64,000 nt of DNA from NCBI RefSeq assembly GCF_900107995.1, contig NZ_FNUM01000012.1, positions 1-64,000 on the forward strand. The letters are read 5' to 3'. How positions within the stretch are numbered: position 1 is the first letter of the stretch; each line of letters opens with the position of its first letter. Source of the DNA: Alcanivorax sp. DSM 26293. Its GTDB lineage: Bacteria > Pseudomonadota > Gammaproteobacteria > Pseudomonadales > Alcanivoracaceae. Below, one piece after another: positions 17,776 to 27,374 of this stretch. Below the pieces are notes generated by a model. It was not told where the DNA came from and made no database searches. It saw only the letters and a list, made by a program, of their open reading frames with translations. A program made the translations under genes and the position numbers.

Positions 17776-20532
17776 TTATTCCTCGGCGTCGTCGGAGGCG
17801 TCAGACTCCGGTGCTTCAGGGGTAACATCCCCCTCTTCCAGCACCTCACCTTCTTCGATGTCGTCCTCATCGCCTTCCAGCTCGGGAATGGTGGCCAGGC
17901 CACACAGTTTTTCGCCCTCGCCCAGACGAATCAGGCGCACGCCCTGGGTGTTACGGCCGGACGTACTGATCTGGTCCACACCGGTACGCACCAGGGTGCC
18001 CTGGTTGGAAATCAGCATGATGTCCTCGCCACCGAACACCTGGGTGGCACCGACCAGTTCACCGTTACGCTCGTTGATCACCATGGCAATCACACCCTGC
18101 CCACCACGGCCTTTGGTGGGGTACTCGGTGAGCGGGGTACGCTTGCCGTAGCCATTTTCGGAAGCGGTCAGGATCTGGCCCTCTTCCTGCGGCACGATCA
18201 GGGAAATCACGTCCACCCCTTCGGCCAGCTTGATGCCACGCACACCACGAGCCAGACGGCTCATGACGCGCACCTTGGACTGATGGAAACGCACGGCCTT
18301 GCCGTTGCGCGCCACCAGCATCACATCTTCATCGCCGTGGGTAATGGCCACATTCACGAGATGTTCGCCTTCCTGCAGCTTCACGGCGATCAGGCCGGAG
18401 CTGCGCGGACGGGCAAAGTTGGCCAGGGCAGTACGCTTGACGATGCCGCTGGAGGTGGCCATGAAAATAAACGGACCCGGCACGGTATCGACCACGGCCT
18501 CGGCCTCATCGCCGTCTACCGTCTCGTCGATCACCTCATCCGCATCAATCACATCGTCTTCGTCCGCTTCCGTTTCCACGCCGGCGGCTTTCTGCTGACG
18601 CACCATTTCCGCGTCCAGACGCAGGATGGCGGTAATGCGTTCATCATTGCCCAGGGCCGGCAGCAGATTGACGATGGGCTTGCCACGGGACGCGCGCCCC
18701 CCCTGGGGCAGCTCGAAGGTACGCAACCAGAACACCTTGCCCGCGTCAGTGAACAGCAACAGGGTGTCGTGGGTACCCGCCACCAGCAGGTGCTCCACGT
18801 AATCCTCATCCTTCAGCTGACCGGCGGACTTGCCGCGACCACCGCGCTTCTGGGCCCGGTAGGTGTCGATAGGCTGCATCTTGGCGTAACCCCCGTTGGA
18901 CAGGGTCACCACCACGGTTTCTTCAGCGATCAGGTCTTCCATGCTCAGATCGAGACGGGACGTGACGATTTCGGAACGGCGCTCGTCGGCATATTCCTCG
19001 CGGATCGCTTTCAGCTCGTCACGAATGACCTGCATCAGGCGCTGCGGGTCCGCCAGGATCAGCATCAGCTCGGCAATCTGCTCCAGCAGCTCCTGATAAT
19101 CACTGATCAGTTTTTCCCGTTCCAGGCCCGTCAGCTTCTGCAGGCGCAGATCCAGGATCGCCTGGGCCTGTTCCGGGCTCAGGTAATACAGGCCCTCACG
19201 CAGGCCGTACTGCTCGTCCAGGCCATCCGGACGGGCCGCATTTTCACCACCGGCACGCTCCAGCATTTGCATCACGTCGCCGGGAGTCCAGCCCTTGGCC
19301 AACAACTTCTCTTTGGCTTCCGCGCCGCTGGGAGAGCCCTTGATCAGCTCGATCACCGGATCGATGTTGCTCAGAGCGACCGCCAGACCTTCCAGCAGGT
19401 GGGCCTTTTCCCGGGCCTTGCGCAGTTCGAATACGGTACGACGGGTCACCACTTCCCGGCGGTGACGGATAAAGGCATCCAGCAATTCGCGCAGGTTCAG
19501 GGTCTTCGGCTGGCCATCGACCAATGCCACGGTGTTGATACCGAAAACCGTCTCCATCTGGGTCTGCTGATAGAGATTGTTCAGCACCACTTCCGCGTTT
19601 TCGCCACGGCGCAGCTCGATCACGATGCGCATGCCTTCCTTATCGGACTCGTCACGCAGCTCGGTGATGCCTTCGATCTTCTTGTCTTTCACCAGCTCGG
19701 CGATCTTCTCGATCAACCGTGCCTTGTTCACCTGATAGGGGATCTCGTGAACAATGATGGCTTCCTTGCCACTCTTGTCAGTCTGCTCGATTTCGGCGCG
19801 GGCGCGCATGTACACGCGGCCACGGCCGGTGCGGTAGGCCTGCACAATCCCGGCGCGGCCATTAATGATGCCGGCGGTGGGGAAATCCGGGCCCTTGATG
19901 TATTCCATCAGGTCGTCCGGCGTCAGGCTGTCGTCATCGATCAACGCCAGACAGCCATCCACCACTTCGCCCAGGTTATGGGGCGGAATATTGGTGGCCA
20001 TGCCCACGGCAATACCGGAGGAGCCGTTTACCAGCAGATTGGGCACCCGGGTAGGCATCACATCGGGAATCTTTTCCGTGCCGTCGTAGTTGTCGACGAA
20101 ATCCACGGTTTCCTTGTCCAGATCGGCCAGCAGTTCGTGGGCAATCTTGGCCATGCGCACTTCGGTGTAACGCATGGCGGCAGCGGAATCCCCGTCGATG
20201 GAACCGAAGTTACCCTGGCCGTCCACCAGCATGTAGCGCAGGGAAAACGGCTGCGCCATCCGCACGATGGTGTCGTACACGGCGGAGTCACCATGGGGGT
20301 GGTATTTACCGATTACGTCACCGACCACACGGGCAGACTTTTTGTAGGGCTTGTTCCAGTCGTTGTTCAGCTCGTGCATGGCGAACAGCACCCGGCGGTG
20401 CACCGGCTTGAGGCCGTCGCGCACGTCCGGCAGTGCCCGTCCCACGATCACGCTCATGGCGTAATCCAGGTACGACTGCTTGAGTTCGTCTTCGATGTTG
20501 ACCGGGGTAACTTCTCTGGCGAGATCCGTCAT
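17776..20532 (-). CDS. gyrA: DNA gyrase subunit A
   Basis: The 918-residue DNA-cleaving subunit of gyrase. The start at 20532 ([17 protein letters not shown]) is preferred to an in-frame ATG 51 bases up. The active-site tyrosine is Y122 in [10 protein letters not shown]. The quinolone region reads [11 protein letters not shown] with S83 and D87 unmutated, so no target-based quinolone resistance is indicated. The C-terminal pinwheel carries the GyrA-box QKRGGRGK and, between two blades, an acidic insert of about 35 residues ([15 protein letters not shown]...), with a second acidic tail at the end. Comparable inserts occur in Pseudomonas. Two hairpins in the 5' leader are listed separately. Confidence 0.97.
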   Translation of the reverse strand: MTDLAREVTPVNIEDELKQSYLDYAMSVIVGRALPDVRDGLKPVHRRVLFAMHELNNDWNKPYKKSARVVGDVIGKYHPHGDSAVYDTIVRMAQPFSLRYMLVDGQGNFGSIDGDSAAAMRYTEVRMAKIAHELLADLDKETVDFVDNYDGTEKIPDVMPTRVPNLLVNGSSGIAVGMATNIPPHNLGEVVDGCLALIDDDSLTPDDLMEYIKGPDFPTAGIINGRAGIVQAYRTGRGRVYMRARAEIEQTDKSGKEAIIVHEIPYQVNKARLIEKIAELVKDKKIEGITELRDESDKEGMRIVIELRRGENAEVVLNNLYQQTQMETVFGINTVALVDGQPKTLNLRELLDAFIRHRREVVTRRTVFELRKAREKAHLLEGLAVALSNIDPVIELIKGSPSGAEAKEKLLAKGWTPGDVMQMLERAGGENAARPDGLDEQYGLREGLYYLSPEQAQAILDLRLQKLTGLEREKLISDYQELLEQIAELMLILADPQRLMQVIRDELKAIREEYADERRSEIVTSRLDLSMEDLIAEETVVVTLSNGGYAKMQPIDTYRAQKRGGRGKSAGQLKDEDYVEHLLVAGTHDTLLLFTDAGKVFWLRTFELPQGGRASRGKPIVNLLPALGNDERITAILRLDAEMVRQQKAAGVETEADEDDVIDADEVIDETVDGDEAEAVVDTVPGPFIFMATSSGIVKRTALANFARPRSSGLIAVKLQEGEHLVNVAITHGDEDVMLVARNGKAVRFHQSKVRVMSRLARGVRGIKLAEGVDVISLIVPQEEGQILTASENGYGKRTPLTEYPTKGRGGQGVIAMVINERNGELVGATQVFGGEDIMLISNQGTLVRTGVDQISTSGRNTQGVRLIRLGEGEKLCGLATIPELEGDEDDIEEGEVLEEGDVTPEAPESDASDDAEE

Positions 20533-20558
20533 AGCGATCCTTACTTTCCACAAGTATC

Positions 20559-20604
20559 GGAAAAGCCCCTGCGGCTTTCCCAAGCCGGCCCCGGATCGGG
20601 GCCG
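20559..20604 (-). promoter_or_regulatory. Two hairpins in the gyrA leader
   Basis: On the minus strand CGGCCCC/GGGGCCG (20586-20604) and GGAAAGCC/GGCTTTTCC (20559-20580) form consecutive stems just before the gyrA ribosome site. They could act in transcript stability or attenuation. The rest of the 326-base gap (20605-20858) shows no gene; it must contain the divergent promoters for gyrA and mtaD. Confidence 0.45.
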
Positions 20605-20858
20605 ATTTCACAGCGTGCCCATGGCACCCTGTGCAGTCTGTTCTTATAGCAGCCCGCTCGCTGCCGACAGCGGCGGACCGGGCGTACATTCCCGCTTCTG
20701 GCACGAAGCCCGGAAAAGCCCCGGATGATAGCACACCCGGAGGGCTTCGGCGCCATAGTCAGACGCCATTGATGCAGAGGCGACCAAACAAGGGCAAGAG
20801 CGCCTCTGACACGCTATACTGCGGCGAAAATTGCCCCACCCTCTTCAAGGAGTTGTGC

Positions 20859-22202
20859 ATGAGCGACAATCAGGCTGACCTGATCGTCCACGCCCGCTGG
20901 ATTGCCCCGGTTGCGCAGAATCAGGCGCCACATGCCGAGGTACTGGAACACCATGCCCTGGTCGTCCGTGATGGCCAGATTGTCGACCTGCTGCCCAGCG
21001 CCCTGGCCAATGAGAAGTGGCAGGCCGAGACAGTCCAGCGGCTGGACAGTCACCTGCTGATCCCGGGCCTGATCAATGCCCATACCCATGCGGCCATGAA
21101 CCTGCTGCGCGGCATCGCCGATGACCTGCCGCTGATGACCTGGCTGGAAAAGCATATCTGGCCGGCGGAAGGCCAGTTCGTCAGCGAACAGTTTGTCTTC
21201 GACGGCACCCGGCTGGCAGCGGCGGAAATGATCCGCTCCGGTACGACCTGCTTTGCTGATCAGTACTTCTTCCCGGCCAGCGCCGCCCGCGCCACCGTGG
21301 AAGCCGGGCTGCGCGCCAGCCTGTTTTGCCCGATCCTGGATTTCCCCACCCCCATGGGCGGCGGCCCGGAGGACTACCTGCGCCTGGCCACCGATGCCAT
21401 GGACGAGTGGCGCCATGATCCGCGCATTCAGATCGGTTTCGGCCCCCACGCGCCCTATACCGTGTCCGATGGCCCGCTGCAGAAGGTGCTGACCCTGGCC
21501 GAGGAACTGGACGTGCCGATGATGATGCACGTGCACGAAACCGCCGGAGAGATCCAGATGGCGGTGGGCAACACCAGTGAGCGGCCACTCACCCGCCTGA
21601 AGAATCTGGGCCTGCTCTCTCCCCGCCTGCTGGCGGTGCACATGACCCAGCTTACCGAAGACGAAATTGCACTGGTGGCAGAAACCGGCACCCAGGTGGT
21701 GCACTGTCCGGAATCCAATTTGAAGCTGGCCAGCGGTTTTGCGCCGGTGGAAACGTTGCGCAGGGCCGGTGTCAATGTAGCCCTGGGCACCGACGGTGCC
21801 GCCAGCAACAACGACCTGGACATGATCGGCGAGGCCCGCACCGCCGCCTTTCTGGGCAAGGGTGTGAGTCTGCAGGCAGATGCCCTGCCCGCCAGCGAGA
21901 TACTGCAAATGGCCACCCTGAACGGCGCCCGTGCCCTGGGCCGGGACGACCAGCTCGGTTCACTGGAAATTGGCAAGCAGGCGGATATGGTGGCCGTGGA
22001 TCTGAACCGTCTGGAGACCCAGCCGGTCTATGATCCGGTGGCACAACTGATCTATGCGGCCAGCCGCGATCAGGTAACCCATACCTGGGTGGGAGGCCGT
22101 TGCCTGATGGACAACCGCAAACTCACGACCCTGAACGAAGCCGTGATTCTCAAGAATGCCCAGCAGTGGCAGGAAAAAATTGCCGGAGCCAACAGTGACT
22201 GA
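20859..22202 (+). CDS. mtaD: TRZ/ATZ-family amidohydrolase, likely 5-methylthioadenosine/S-adenosylhomocysteine deaminase
   Basis: A cytoplasmic metal-dependent deaminase of 447 residues. The metal site is visible as H75 and H77 in NAHTHAAMN, then [13 protein letters not shown] and the Asp of [10 protein letters not shown]. The start at 20859 has an AAGGAG site; the frame is open far upstream, but that part is non-coding leader. It overlaps ubiG by eight bases. In Pseudomonas the order mtaD-ubiG-mupP-yciK is conserved and MtaD recycles methylthioadenosine and S-adenosylhomocysteine, the by-product of methyltransferases such as UbiG. Confidence 0.88.
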   Translation: MSDNQADLIVHARWIAPVAQNQAPHAEVLEHHALVVRDGQIVDLLPSALANEKWQAETVQRLDSHLLIPGLINAHTHAAMNLLRGIADDLPLMTWLEKHIWPAEGQFVSEQFVFDGTRLAAAEMIRSGTTCFADQYFFPASAARATVEAGLRASLFCPILDFPTPMGGGPEDYLRLATDAMDEWRHDPRIQIGFGPHAPYTVSDGPLQKVLTLAEELDVPMMMHVHETAGEIQMAVGNTSERPLTRLKNLGLLSPRLLAVHMTQLTEDEIALVAETGTQVVHCPESNLKLASGFAPVETLRRAGVNVALGTDGAASNNDLDMIGEARTAAFLGKGVSLQADALPASEILQMATLNGARALGRDDQLGSLEIGKQADMVAVDLNRLETQPVYDPVAQLIYAASRDQVTHTWVGGRCLMDNRKLTTLNEAVILKNAQQWQEKIAGANSD

Positions 22203-22914
22203 ACAACAACCGCAGATTCCCAATGTAGACGCTGGCGAGATCGCCAAATTCAACGCCCTGGCGGAACAGTGGTGGGATCCCAATTCCGAGTTCCGGCCGC
22301 TGCATGACATCAATCCGCTGCGATTGAACTACATCGACGAACGCGTCAGCCTGCCCGGCAAGAAAGTCATCGATATCGGCTGCGGTGGCGGCCTGCTTTC
22401 CGAGGGCATGGCCCGGCGCGGCGCCGAGGTGACCGGCATTGATATGGGGGAAGCGCCCTTGGCAGTGGCACGCATCCATGCCGAACAGGCCGGCGTGCCC
22501 GTGGAATACCGGCAGATTCCCGCGGAGCAGATCGCCCAGGAGCGGCCCGCCCAGTACGACGTGGTGACCTGTCTGGAAATGCTGGAACACGTGCCCGACC
22601 CGTCATCCGTGATTCGCGCCTGTGCGGCTCTGGTGAAACCCGGCGGACAGATTTTCTTCAGCACCATCAACCGCAATCCCAAGGCCTTCCTGTTTGCCAT
22701 CGTCGGTGCCGAATATGTGCTGCGATTGCTGCCTCGCGGTACCCACGAATACGCCAAGCTGATCAAACCCTCGGAGCTGGCGGGCTGGGCCCGGGACGCA
22801 GGCCTGGAAGTGAAAGACACCACCGGTATGGTCTACAACCCGCTGACCCAGGTGTACAAGCTGAACCGGGATGTGTCGGTGAACTACCTGATGCACGCTG
22901 TCAAAGGCGAATAA
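22195..22914 (+). CDS. ubiG: Ubiquinone biosynthesis O-methyltransferase UbiG
   Basis: Carries out both O-methylations of ubiquinone synthesis using SAM. The 239-residue protein has the SAM motif [16 protein letters not shown] and the family-typical N-terminal [19 protein letters not shown] and C-terminal [10 protein letters not shown]. The GTG at 22195 is chosen because GGAG stands six bases before it and because this gives the usual length; it overlaps the mtaD stop by eight bases. Confidence 0.95.
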   Translation: MTEQQPQIPNVDAGEIAKFNALAEQWWDPNSEFRPLHDINPLRLNYIDERVSLPGKKVIDIGCGGGLLSEGMARRGAEVTGIDMGEAPLAVARIHAEQAGVPVEYRQIPAEQIAQERPAQYDVVTCLEMLEHVPDPSSVIRACAALVKPGGQIFFSTINRNPKAFLFAIVGAEYVLRLLPRGTHEYAKLIKPSELAGWARDAGLEVKDTTGMVYNPLTQVYKLNRDVSVNYLMHAVKGE

Positions 22915-22922
22915 ATGTCTCC

Positions 22923-23066
22923 CTGCAGGAGCGCCGCTTGAGGCGCGAAAAAACAGTTTCGAGGTACGAGTCACGAGTTGCGAAAAGCACAATCGGTTTG
23001 CTTTTCGCAACTCGAACCTCGTTACTCGCTTCGCTCGTTTCGCGCCTCAAGCGGCGCTCCTGCAGG
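22923..23066. repeat. Nested inverted repeat: REP-like arms outside, ACGAGT words inside
   Basis: The outer arm CTGCAGGAGCGCCGCTTGAG at 22923-22942 pairs exactly with CTCAAGCGGCGCTCCTGCAG at 23046-23065. Inside it, GAGTTGCGAAAAGC pairs with GCTTTTCGCAACTC, flanked by iterated ACGAGT/ACTCG words. It fills the ubiG-mupP gap. Confidence 0.85.
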
Positions 23067-23084
23067 GGGCTGTAGAGAGAATGT

Positions 23085-23765
23085 ATGAACAAGCTTGAAG
23101 CCGTTTATTTTGATCTGGACGGTACACTGATTGATACCGCACCGGATTTTTATACGGTGCTCAATACCCTGCTGAAACAACATGGCCGGCCTGAGGTCAG
23201 CTATTCTGCGGTACGCGCCAATGTGTCCAATGGCGCCCGTGCCCTCACCGAACTGGGATTCGGCGTGGGACCCGAGGATGCGGCATTCCCCCCGCTACTG
23301 GAGCAACTGCTGGACGCCTACGAACAGCACCTGGCCGTGGACACCTGCCTGTTTCTAGGCATGGCGGAAACCCTGGACTGGCTGGAGGCCAATGGCTTGC
23401 CCTGGGGCATTGTCACCAACAAGCCTTCACGGTTCACCGGGCCGGTGCTGGCCGGGCTTGGCCTGGCACAACGTGTCGGCGCGGTCATCTGCCCGGACCA
23501 TGTCAAACAGCGCAAGCCGGACCCGGAGGGTCTGTTAATGGCGGCCCGGCTGGACGGGGTCAATCCGGCCCATTGCCTCTACGTGGGCGATCACCTGCGT
23601 GACATCCAGGCCGGCCAGAATGCCGGCATGGCCACCGCCGTGGCAGCCTTTGGCTATATCGACGCGGACGATGACCCCCACGGCTGGCAGGCGGACTATT
23701 ATCTGGAACAGGGCAGCGATCTGCTGCCCCTGCTACAAACCATGAACACTGGGAGTACGGCATGA
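23085..23765 (+). CDS. mupP: HAD phosphatase, N-acetylmuramic acid 6-phosphate phosphatase (MupP) type
   Basis: A 226-residue HAD phosphatase with motif I FDLDGTLIDT (nucleophile D10, acid D12), TNKP as motif II, the lysine in KQRKPDP and motif IV VGDHLRDI. The Gph/phosphoglycolate branch includes MupP, which feeds cell-wall recycling to UDP-MurNAc in Pseudomonas; the position between ubiG and yciK is that of mupP there. A plain phosphoglycolate phosphatase remains possible. Its stop overlaps the yciK start by four bases. Confidence 0.8.
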   Translation: MNKLEAVYFDLDGTLIDTAPDFYTVLNTLLKQHGRPEVSYSAVRANVSNGARALTELGFGVGPEDAAFPPLLEQLLDAYEQHLAVDTCLFLGMAETLDWLEANGLPWGIVTNKPSRFTGPVLAGLGLAQRVGAVICPDHVKQRKPDPEGLLMAARLDGVNPAHCLYVGDHLRDIQAGQNAGMATAVAAFGYIDADDDPHGWQADYYLEQGSDLLPLLQTMNTGSTA

Positions 23766-24538
23766 GCGAGCTGTCATCCGTGAATGCACAGGCACTGGCT
23801 TACCAGTGCCCTGCCGATGCCTTCAAGGACCGCATCATTCTGGTTACCGGCGCCGGCGCCGGCATTGGGCGCTGCGCCGCCCTGACCCTGGCCCGCCACG
23901 GCGCCACTGTCATCCTGCTGGGTCGCACCCCGGAAAAGCTGGAAAAGGTCTACGACGAGATCAAGGCCGCGGGTGGCCCGGAACCGGCCCTGGCGCCAGT
24001 CAACCTGGCGGTGGCCCGGCCGGAGGACTTCCAGGAACTGGCGGGACTGTTCGACAAGGAATTCGGCCGCCTGGATGGCATCCTGCATAACGCTTCCGTG
24101 CTTGGCGACATCACTCCGCTGGAGCGCTATGGCGTCGGCACCTGGGACTCGGTCATGCAGGTGAATGTAAACAGTGCCTTCTACCTGACCCAGGCCATGT
24201 TGCCGCTACTGCGCGCCAGCGACGATGCACGCCTGCTGTTCACCTCCTCCAGCGTGGGGCGTAAGGGGCGGGCCTTCTGGGGCGCTTATGCGGTCTCCAA
24301 GGCCGCCACCGAAAACCTGGCCCAGGTCTTCGCCGAGGAGCTGGAAAATACCAGTAACATCCGCGTCAACACCGTCAACCCCGGTGGCACCCGCACGGAC
24401 ATGCGTGCCCAGGCCTACCCGGGCGAGGATCCTCAGACACTGAAAACACCGGACGAGATCATGGCCCCCTACCTGTTCCTGCTGGGCCCGGACAGCCGTG
24501 ATGTGAACGGGGAATCCATCGACGCACAGCCTAAGTAA
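23762..24538 (+). CDS. yciK: YciK-type short-chain dehydrogenase
   Basis: A 258-residue classical SDR oxidoreductase. TGAGAGIG at 29-36 is the dinucleotide site, NAS takes the NAG position, a serine precedes the catalytic YAVSK, and NPGGTRTDMR closes the site. The late GPDSRDVNGESIDAQPK end is typical of YciK. Substrate is unknown. It is translationally coupled to mupP. Confidence 0.9.
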   Translation: MSELSSVNAQALAYQCPADAFKDRIILVTGAGAGIGRCAALTLARHGATVILLGRTPEKLEKVYDEIKAAGGPEPALAPVNLAVARPEDFQELAGLFDKEFGRLDGILHNASVLGDITPLERYGVGTWDSVMQVNVNSAFYLTQAMLPLLRASDDARLLFTSSSVGRKGRAFWGAYAVSKAATENLAQVFAEELENTSNIRVNTVNPGGTRTDMRAQAYPGEDPQTLKTPDEIMAPYLFLLGPDSRDVNGESIDAQPK

Positions 24539-24555
24539 CAGGACGCCCTGTTGGC

Positions 24556-24697
24556 GCGTCGCTGGCGGCGCGATTGAAGAAGTGACGAGTCACGAGAAAC
24601 GAGTTCCGAAAGGCATAAACTCGACATTCGGGAAGGCCCGGTTTTCGCTTCTCGCAACTCGCACCTCGAAACTATGCTACGGGCCACCAGCGACGCT
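24556..24697. repeat. Nested inverted repeat with ACGAGT words
   Basis: The outer GCGTCGCTGGCGG pairs with CCACCAGCGACGC; inside, GTGACGAGTCACGAGAAACG (24582-24601) and CGCTTCTCGCAACTCGCACC (24646-24665) are inverted partners. It shares its inner words with 22923-23066. It occupies part of the 329-base gap after yciK. Confidence 0.7.
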
Positions 24698-24717
24698 GCT
24701 ACGGCAAACGTCTTACT

Positions 24718-24804
24718 TTATACCGAATAGATTTCCTTGCCACCATTGACCGTTTTGCCGTCGCTGGCCGTAACGCGGCCACCCCCTGCGCCAAAGCTCT
24801 CCCC
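24718..24804 (-). pseudogene. Possible gene remnant (C-terminal tail only)
   Basis: On the minus strand a frame ending in TAA at 24718-24720 reads GESFGAGGGRVTASDGKTVN and then GGKEIYSV. It looks protein-like but has no upstream gene body or start. It may be the leftover end of a deleted gene, or chance. Family not recognised. Confidence 0.25.
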
Positions 24805-24867
24805 TATTCTGCAAGCGCGTGTTAAACGTATTGCTCATAACAAGAATGCGGCATCAGGGAGATCACC

Positions 24868-26037
24868 ATGCGCAGCCCGATTACTCTTTTCTTTCTGCTT
24901 GGTCTGTTGTGCTCATCGCTGAGCGCAGCCAATCTGACCCAGGCCCAGAAACAGCAACTCCAGACCCTGTTACCCGGAGTGACGCTGAACGATTCCACTC
25001 TGGAAAAACTCGAGGACGTGTTTTACACCAGAGAGATGCCGGTTCGCAGCCGACTAAAAGCCATCAGCCAGATGGTGGGACTGGACCAGATGCCCGCCGG
25101 CAGCACGCTGAAACGCACTATCTGCATCTGGGACATTGCCGGACGCAACGGACCTGTGTTCAACGCGGCCATGGAACAGCGGGCCCTGGCCGTGGAATAC
25201 GGCATCAATCTGGACATGGTGCCCTATACCAACGAAACCGTGATGGTCGATGAATTCAAGGCCGGTCGTTGCGATGCTGCCCTGATGAGCGGACTGCGTG
25301 CCCGCCAGTTCAACCTGTACAGCGGCAGTGTGGATGCCATCGGCGCCGTGCCTTCCCAGAAGCATATGCAAACCCTGCTTCAGGTCCTGTCGCATCCGAG
25401 GCAGGCCGGCCATATGGTGCAAGGCGACTATGTGGTGATGGGAATCTTCCCGGCGGGCGCCGCGCATATTTTTGTCAACGACAGAAGCATCAGCTCCCTG
25501 GCCAAAGCCGCCGGCAAGCGGGTTGCGGTGCTGGATTATGATGAGACCCAGGCGGAAATGGTGGCGGCCATTGGTGCCACGCCGGTGACCACCGATATCG
25601 TCAGCGCCCCCAACAAGTTCAACAACGGTCAGATTGATATTCTGCCCGCTCCCCTGGTCGCGTATGAACTTCTGGAACTCTACAAAGGCATGAGCCCGGA
25701 TGGCGGTGTGGTGGACTATCCGCTGACGCAGCTGTCCATGCAGTTGATCGGCCGCCTGGACAAGTTTCCCAACGAAGTGGCACAACTGATTCGTGAAGCC
25801 TCCTTTGAGGCCTACCCGGAAGTGATCAAACGCATCGAACAGGAAACCCGCCGGGTTCCTGATCGCTGGATGATTGCCATTCCGGACAAGGACAAGCGGG
25901 AATACGAAGTGATGATGCAGGATGCCCGCGATGCATTGCGCGCCCAGGAATATTACAGCGCCGACATGCTCAGCCTGCAGCGCAAGATCCGCTGCAAGTT
26001 CGATCCCACCCGCTCCGAGTGCAGCATCACTGAATAG
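24868..26037 (+). CDS. Periplasmic TRAP-like solute-binding protein, paralog 1
   Basis: A 389-residue secreted protein; signal peptide at 1-21 (ending LSA-AN). Residues 22-80 are a helical extension, followed by the core shared with four other proteins in this window: KRTICIWDIAGRNGP, FKAGRCDAALMSGLRARQFN, PAGAAHIFVNDR, GKRVAVLDYDETQAEMV, APNKFNNGQIDILPAPLVAY, LELYKGMSPDGGVVDYPL, and a C-terminal pair of cysteines in RCKFDPTRSECS. The core resembles DctP-type two-lobed binding proteins and the paralog at 31541 sits beside a DctM-type permease, which supports the role. It is the first of three tandem copies. The ligand is unknown. Confidence 0.75.
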   Translation: MRSPITLFFLLGLLCSSLSAANLTQAQKQQLQTLLPGVTLNDSTLEKLEDVFYTREMPVRSRLKAISQMVGLDQMPAGSTLKRTICIWDIAGRNGPVFNAAMEQRALAVEYGINLDMVPYTNETVMVDEFKAGRCDAALMSGLRARQFNLYSGSVDAIGAVPSQKHMQTLLQVLSHPRQAGHMVQGDYVVMGIFPAGAAHIFVNDRSISSLAKAAGKRVAVLDYDETQAEMVAAIGATPVTTDIVSAPNKFNNGQIDILPAPLVAYELLELYKGMSPDGGVVDYPLTQLSMQLIGRLDKFPNEVAQLIREASFEAYPEVIKRIEQETRRVPDRWMIAIPDKDKREYEVMMQDARDALRAQEYYSADMLSLQRKIRCKFDPTRSECSITE

Positions 26038-26147
26038 GTAATGACGCGGCGTCATGTTGGCGCCGCGTACAATTGTCATACAGGCGGTAAAACTTCCCTT
26101 CTCTTTCGCATGCTATAAGCATCAAAACGAATGACAAAGGAAACGTC

Positions 26148-27230
26148 ATGGGGAAGTACCGCACATTTTTCGCCGCGCTTGCGGGCTCTGCACTGCTCAC
26201 TTTCGCCAGCACCAGTCAGGCCCTGACACTGACGCCCAAACAGCAGCAGCATCTGGCCGAGGCACGAGAGGAAATGGGACTGGGCCCGGATGAGATGCTC
26301 AAGCGTCACATCTGCTTGTGGGATCTGTCCGGCCGCTCCGGCCCCATTTTCAATGGCGCCACCAACCTGCGCCTGGATTTGCTGCGCTATAAAATTGATA
26401 TCAGCCTGGAAGCCTTCACCAACGAAGGTGCCATGGTCGCGTCATTGAAAAATGGTCAATGTGACGCCGCCCTGATGAGCGGTTTTCGCGCCCGCCAGTT
26501 CAATCGTTTCAGTGGCACCATTGATGCCATCGGCGCTCTGCCTTCACTGAAGCATATGGACATGCTGATGAAGTCCATCGCATTGCCTCAGCTCAGTGAA
26601 AACATGGTAAGCAATAAATATCTGACACTGGCCGTCACACCAGCCGGTGCCGCCTACCTGTTTGTCAATGACAACAAGCTGAATTCGCTGGAGCGGGTTG
26701 CCGGCAAAAAAATCGCCGTACTGGATTTTGATCCCGGCCAGTCGAAGATGGTTGCCCAGATCGGCGCCACCCCCGTGGCCACCACGCTTGCCACCGCCCC
26801 CAACCAGTTCAACAACGGTAGCGTGGACGTACTGCCCGCCCCCCTGGTTGCCTATCAGGTGCTGGAACTTTACAAGGGCATGGAGCCCGACGGCGGCATC
26901 GTTGACTACCCCATCGTGCAGCTCACCGCCCAGCTGATCGGCCATACCGATCGCTTCCCGCCGGCGTTCGCCGCTGTCATTCGTGAAGTGGCCGCCGACA
27001 GCTTTTCCTCTATCCAGAAGGCACTGGAAAAAGAAGCGGGCAACATCCCGGAAAAGTGGTGGATTCAGGTAGACCATGGCGAAAAACAGGAATACGACAG
27101 CATGATGCGTGCCGCCCGCATGAAACTCCGGGAAAGCGGGTACTACGACGCCACCATGTTGAGAATCATGAAGCGTATCCGCTGCAAGCTGGACCCCCTT
27201 CGCCCGGAGTGCAGCCAGGAGACGGAATAA
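26148..27230 (+). CDS. Periplasmic TRAP-like solute-binding protein, paralog 2
   Basis: A 360-residue secreted protein with a signal peptide at about 1-25 (SQA-LT) and a shorter helical extension (26-52) than paralogs 1 and 3. The core is the most divergent of the set: RHICLWDLSGRSGP, LKNGQCDAALMSGFRARQFN, PAGAAYLFVNDN, GKKIAVLDFDPGQSKMV, APNQFNNGSVDVLPAPLVAY, ending RCKLDPLRPECS. The conserved acidic pair of the YTNE segment is AFTNE here. An AAGGAAA site precedes the start. It is 110 bases after paralog 1, long enough for its own promoter. Confidence 0.75.
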   Translation: MGKYRTFFAALAGSALLTFASTSQALTLTPKQQQHLAEAREEMGLGPDEMLKRHICLWDLSGRSGPIFNGATNLRLDLLRYKIDISLEAFTNEGAMVASLKNGQCDAALMSGFRARQFNRFSGTIDAIGALPSLKHMDMLMKSIALPQLSENMVSNKYLTLAVTPAGAAYLFVNDNKLNSLERVAGKKIAVLDFDPGQSKMVAQIGATPVATTLATAPNQFNNGSVDVLPAPLVAYQVLELYKGMEPDGGIVDYPIVQLTAQLIGHTDRFPPAFAAVIREVAADSFSSIQKALEKEAGNIPEKWWIQVDHGEKQEYDSMMRAARMKLRESGYYDATMLRIMKRIRCKLDPLRPECSQETE

Positions 27231-27260
27231 CTCTCACCCAGCCCCCTCAGTTGGCATCGC

Positions 27261-27282
27261 GGCCAGCCACCCCGGCTGGCCA
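27261..27282. other. GC-rich hairpin between paralogs 2 and 3
   Basis: GGCCAGCC and GGCTGGCC form a stem. No T run follows, so it may be a stability or attenuation element. Confidence 0.5.
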
Positions 27283-27374
27283 GCCAGCGACTCACCGGTC
27301 ACGACTGTCACAATGGGCTATCAATCTGAAGTTGTCGCTTCGGAATCAAACAAGAAAATGCCCATGGAGGCCCC

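Noticed and set aside
20058-20532. Quinolone-resistance mutation in gyrA
   Set aside because: S83 and D87 have the wild-type residues.
18283-20649. Frame of 788 codons on the + strand
   Set aside because: Antisense to gyrA and full of His/Gln typical of shadow translation of GC-rich genes.
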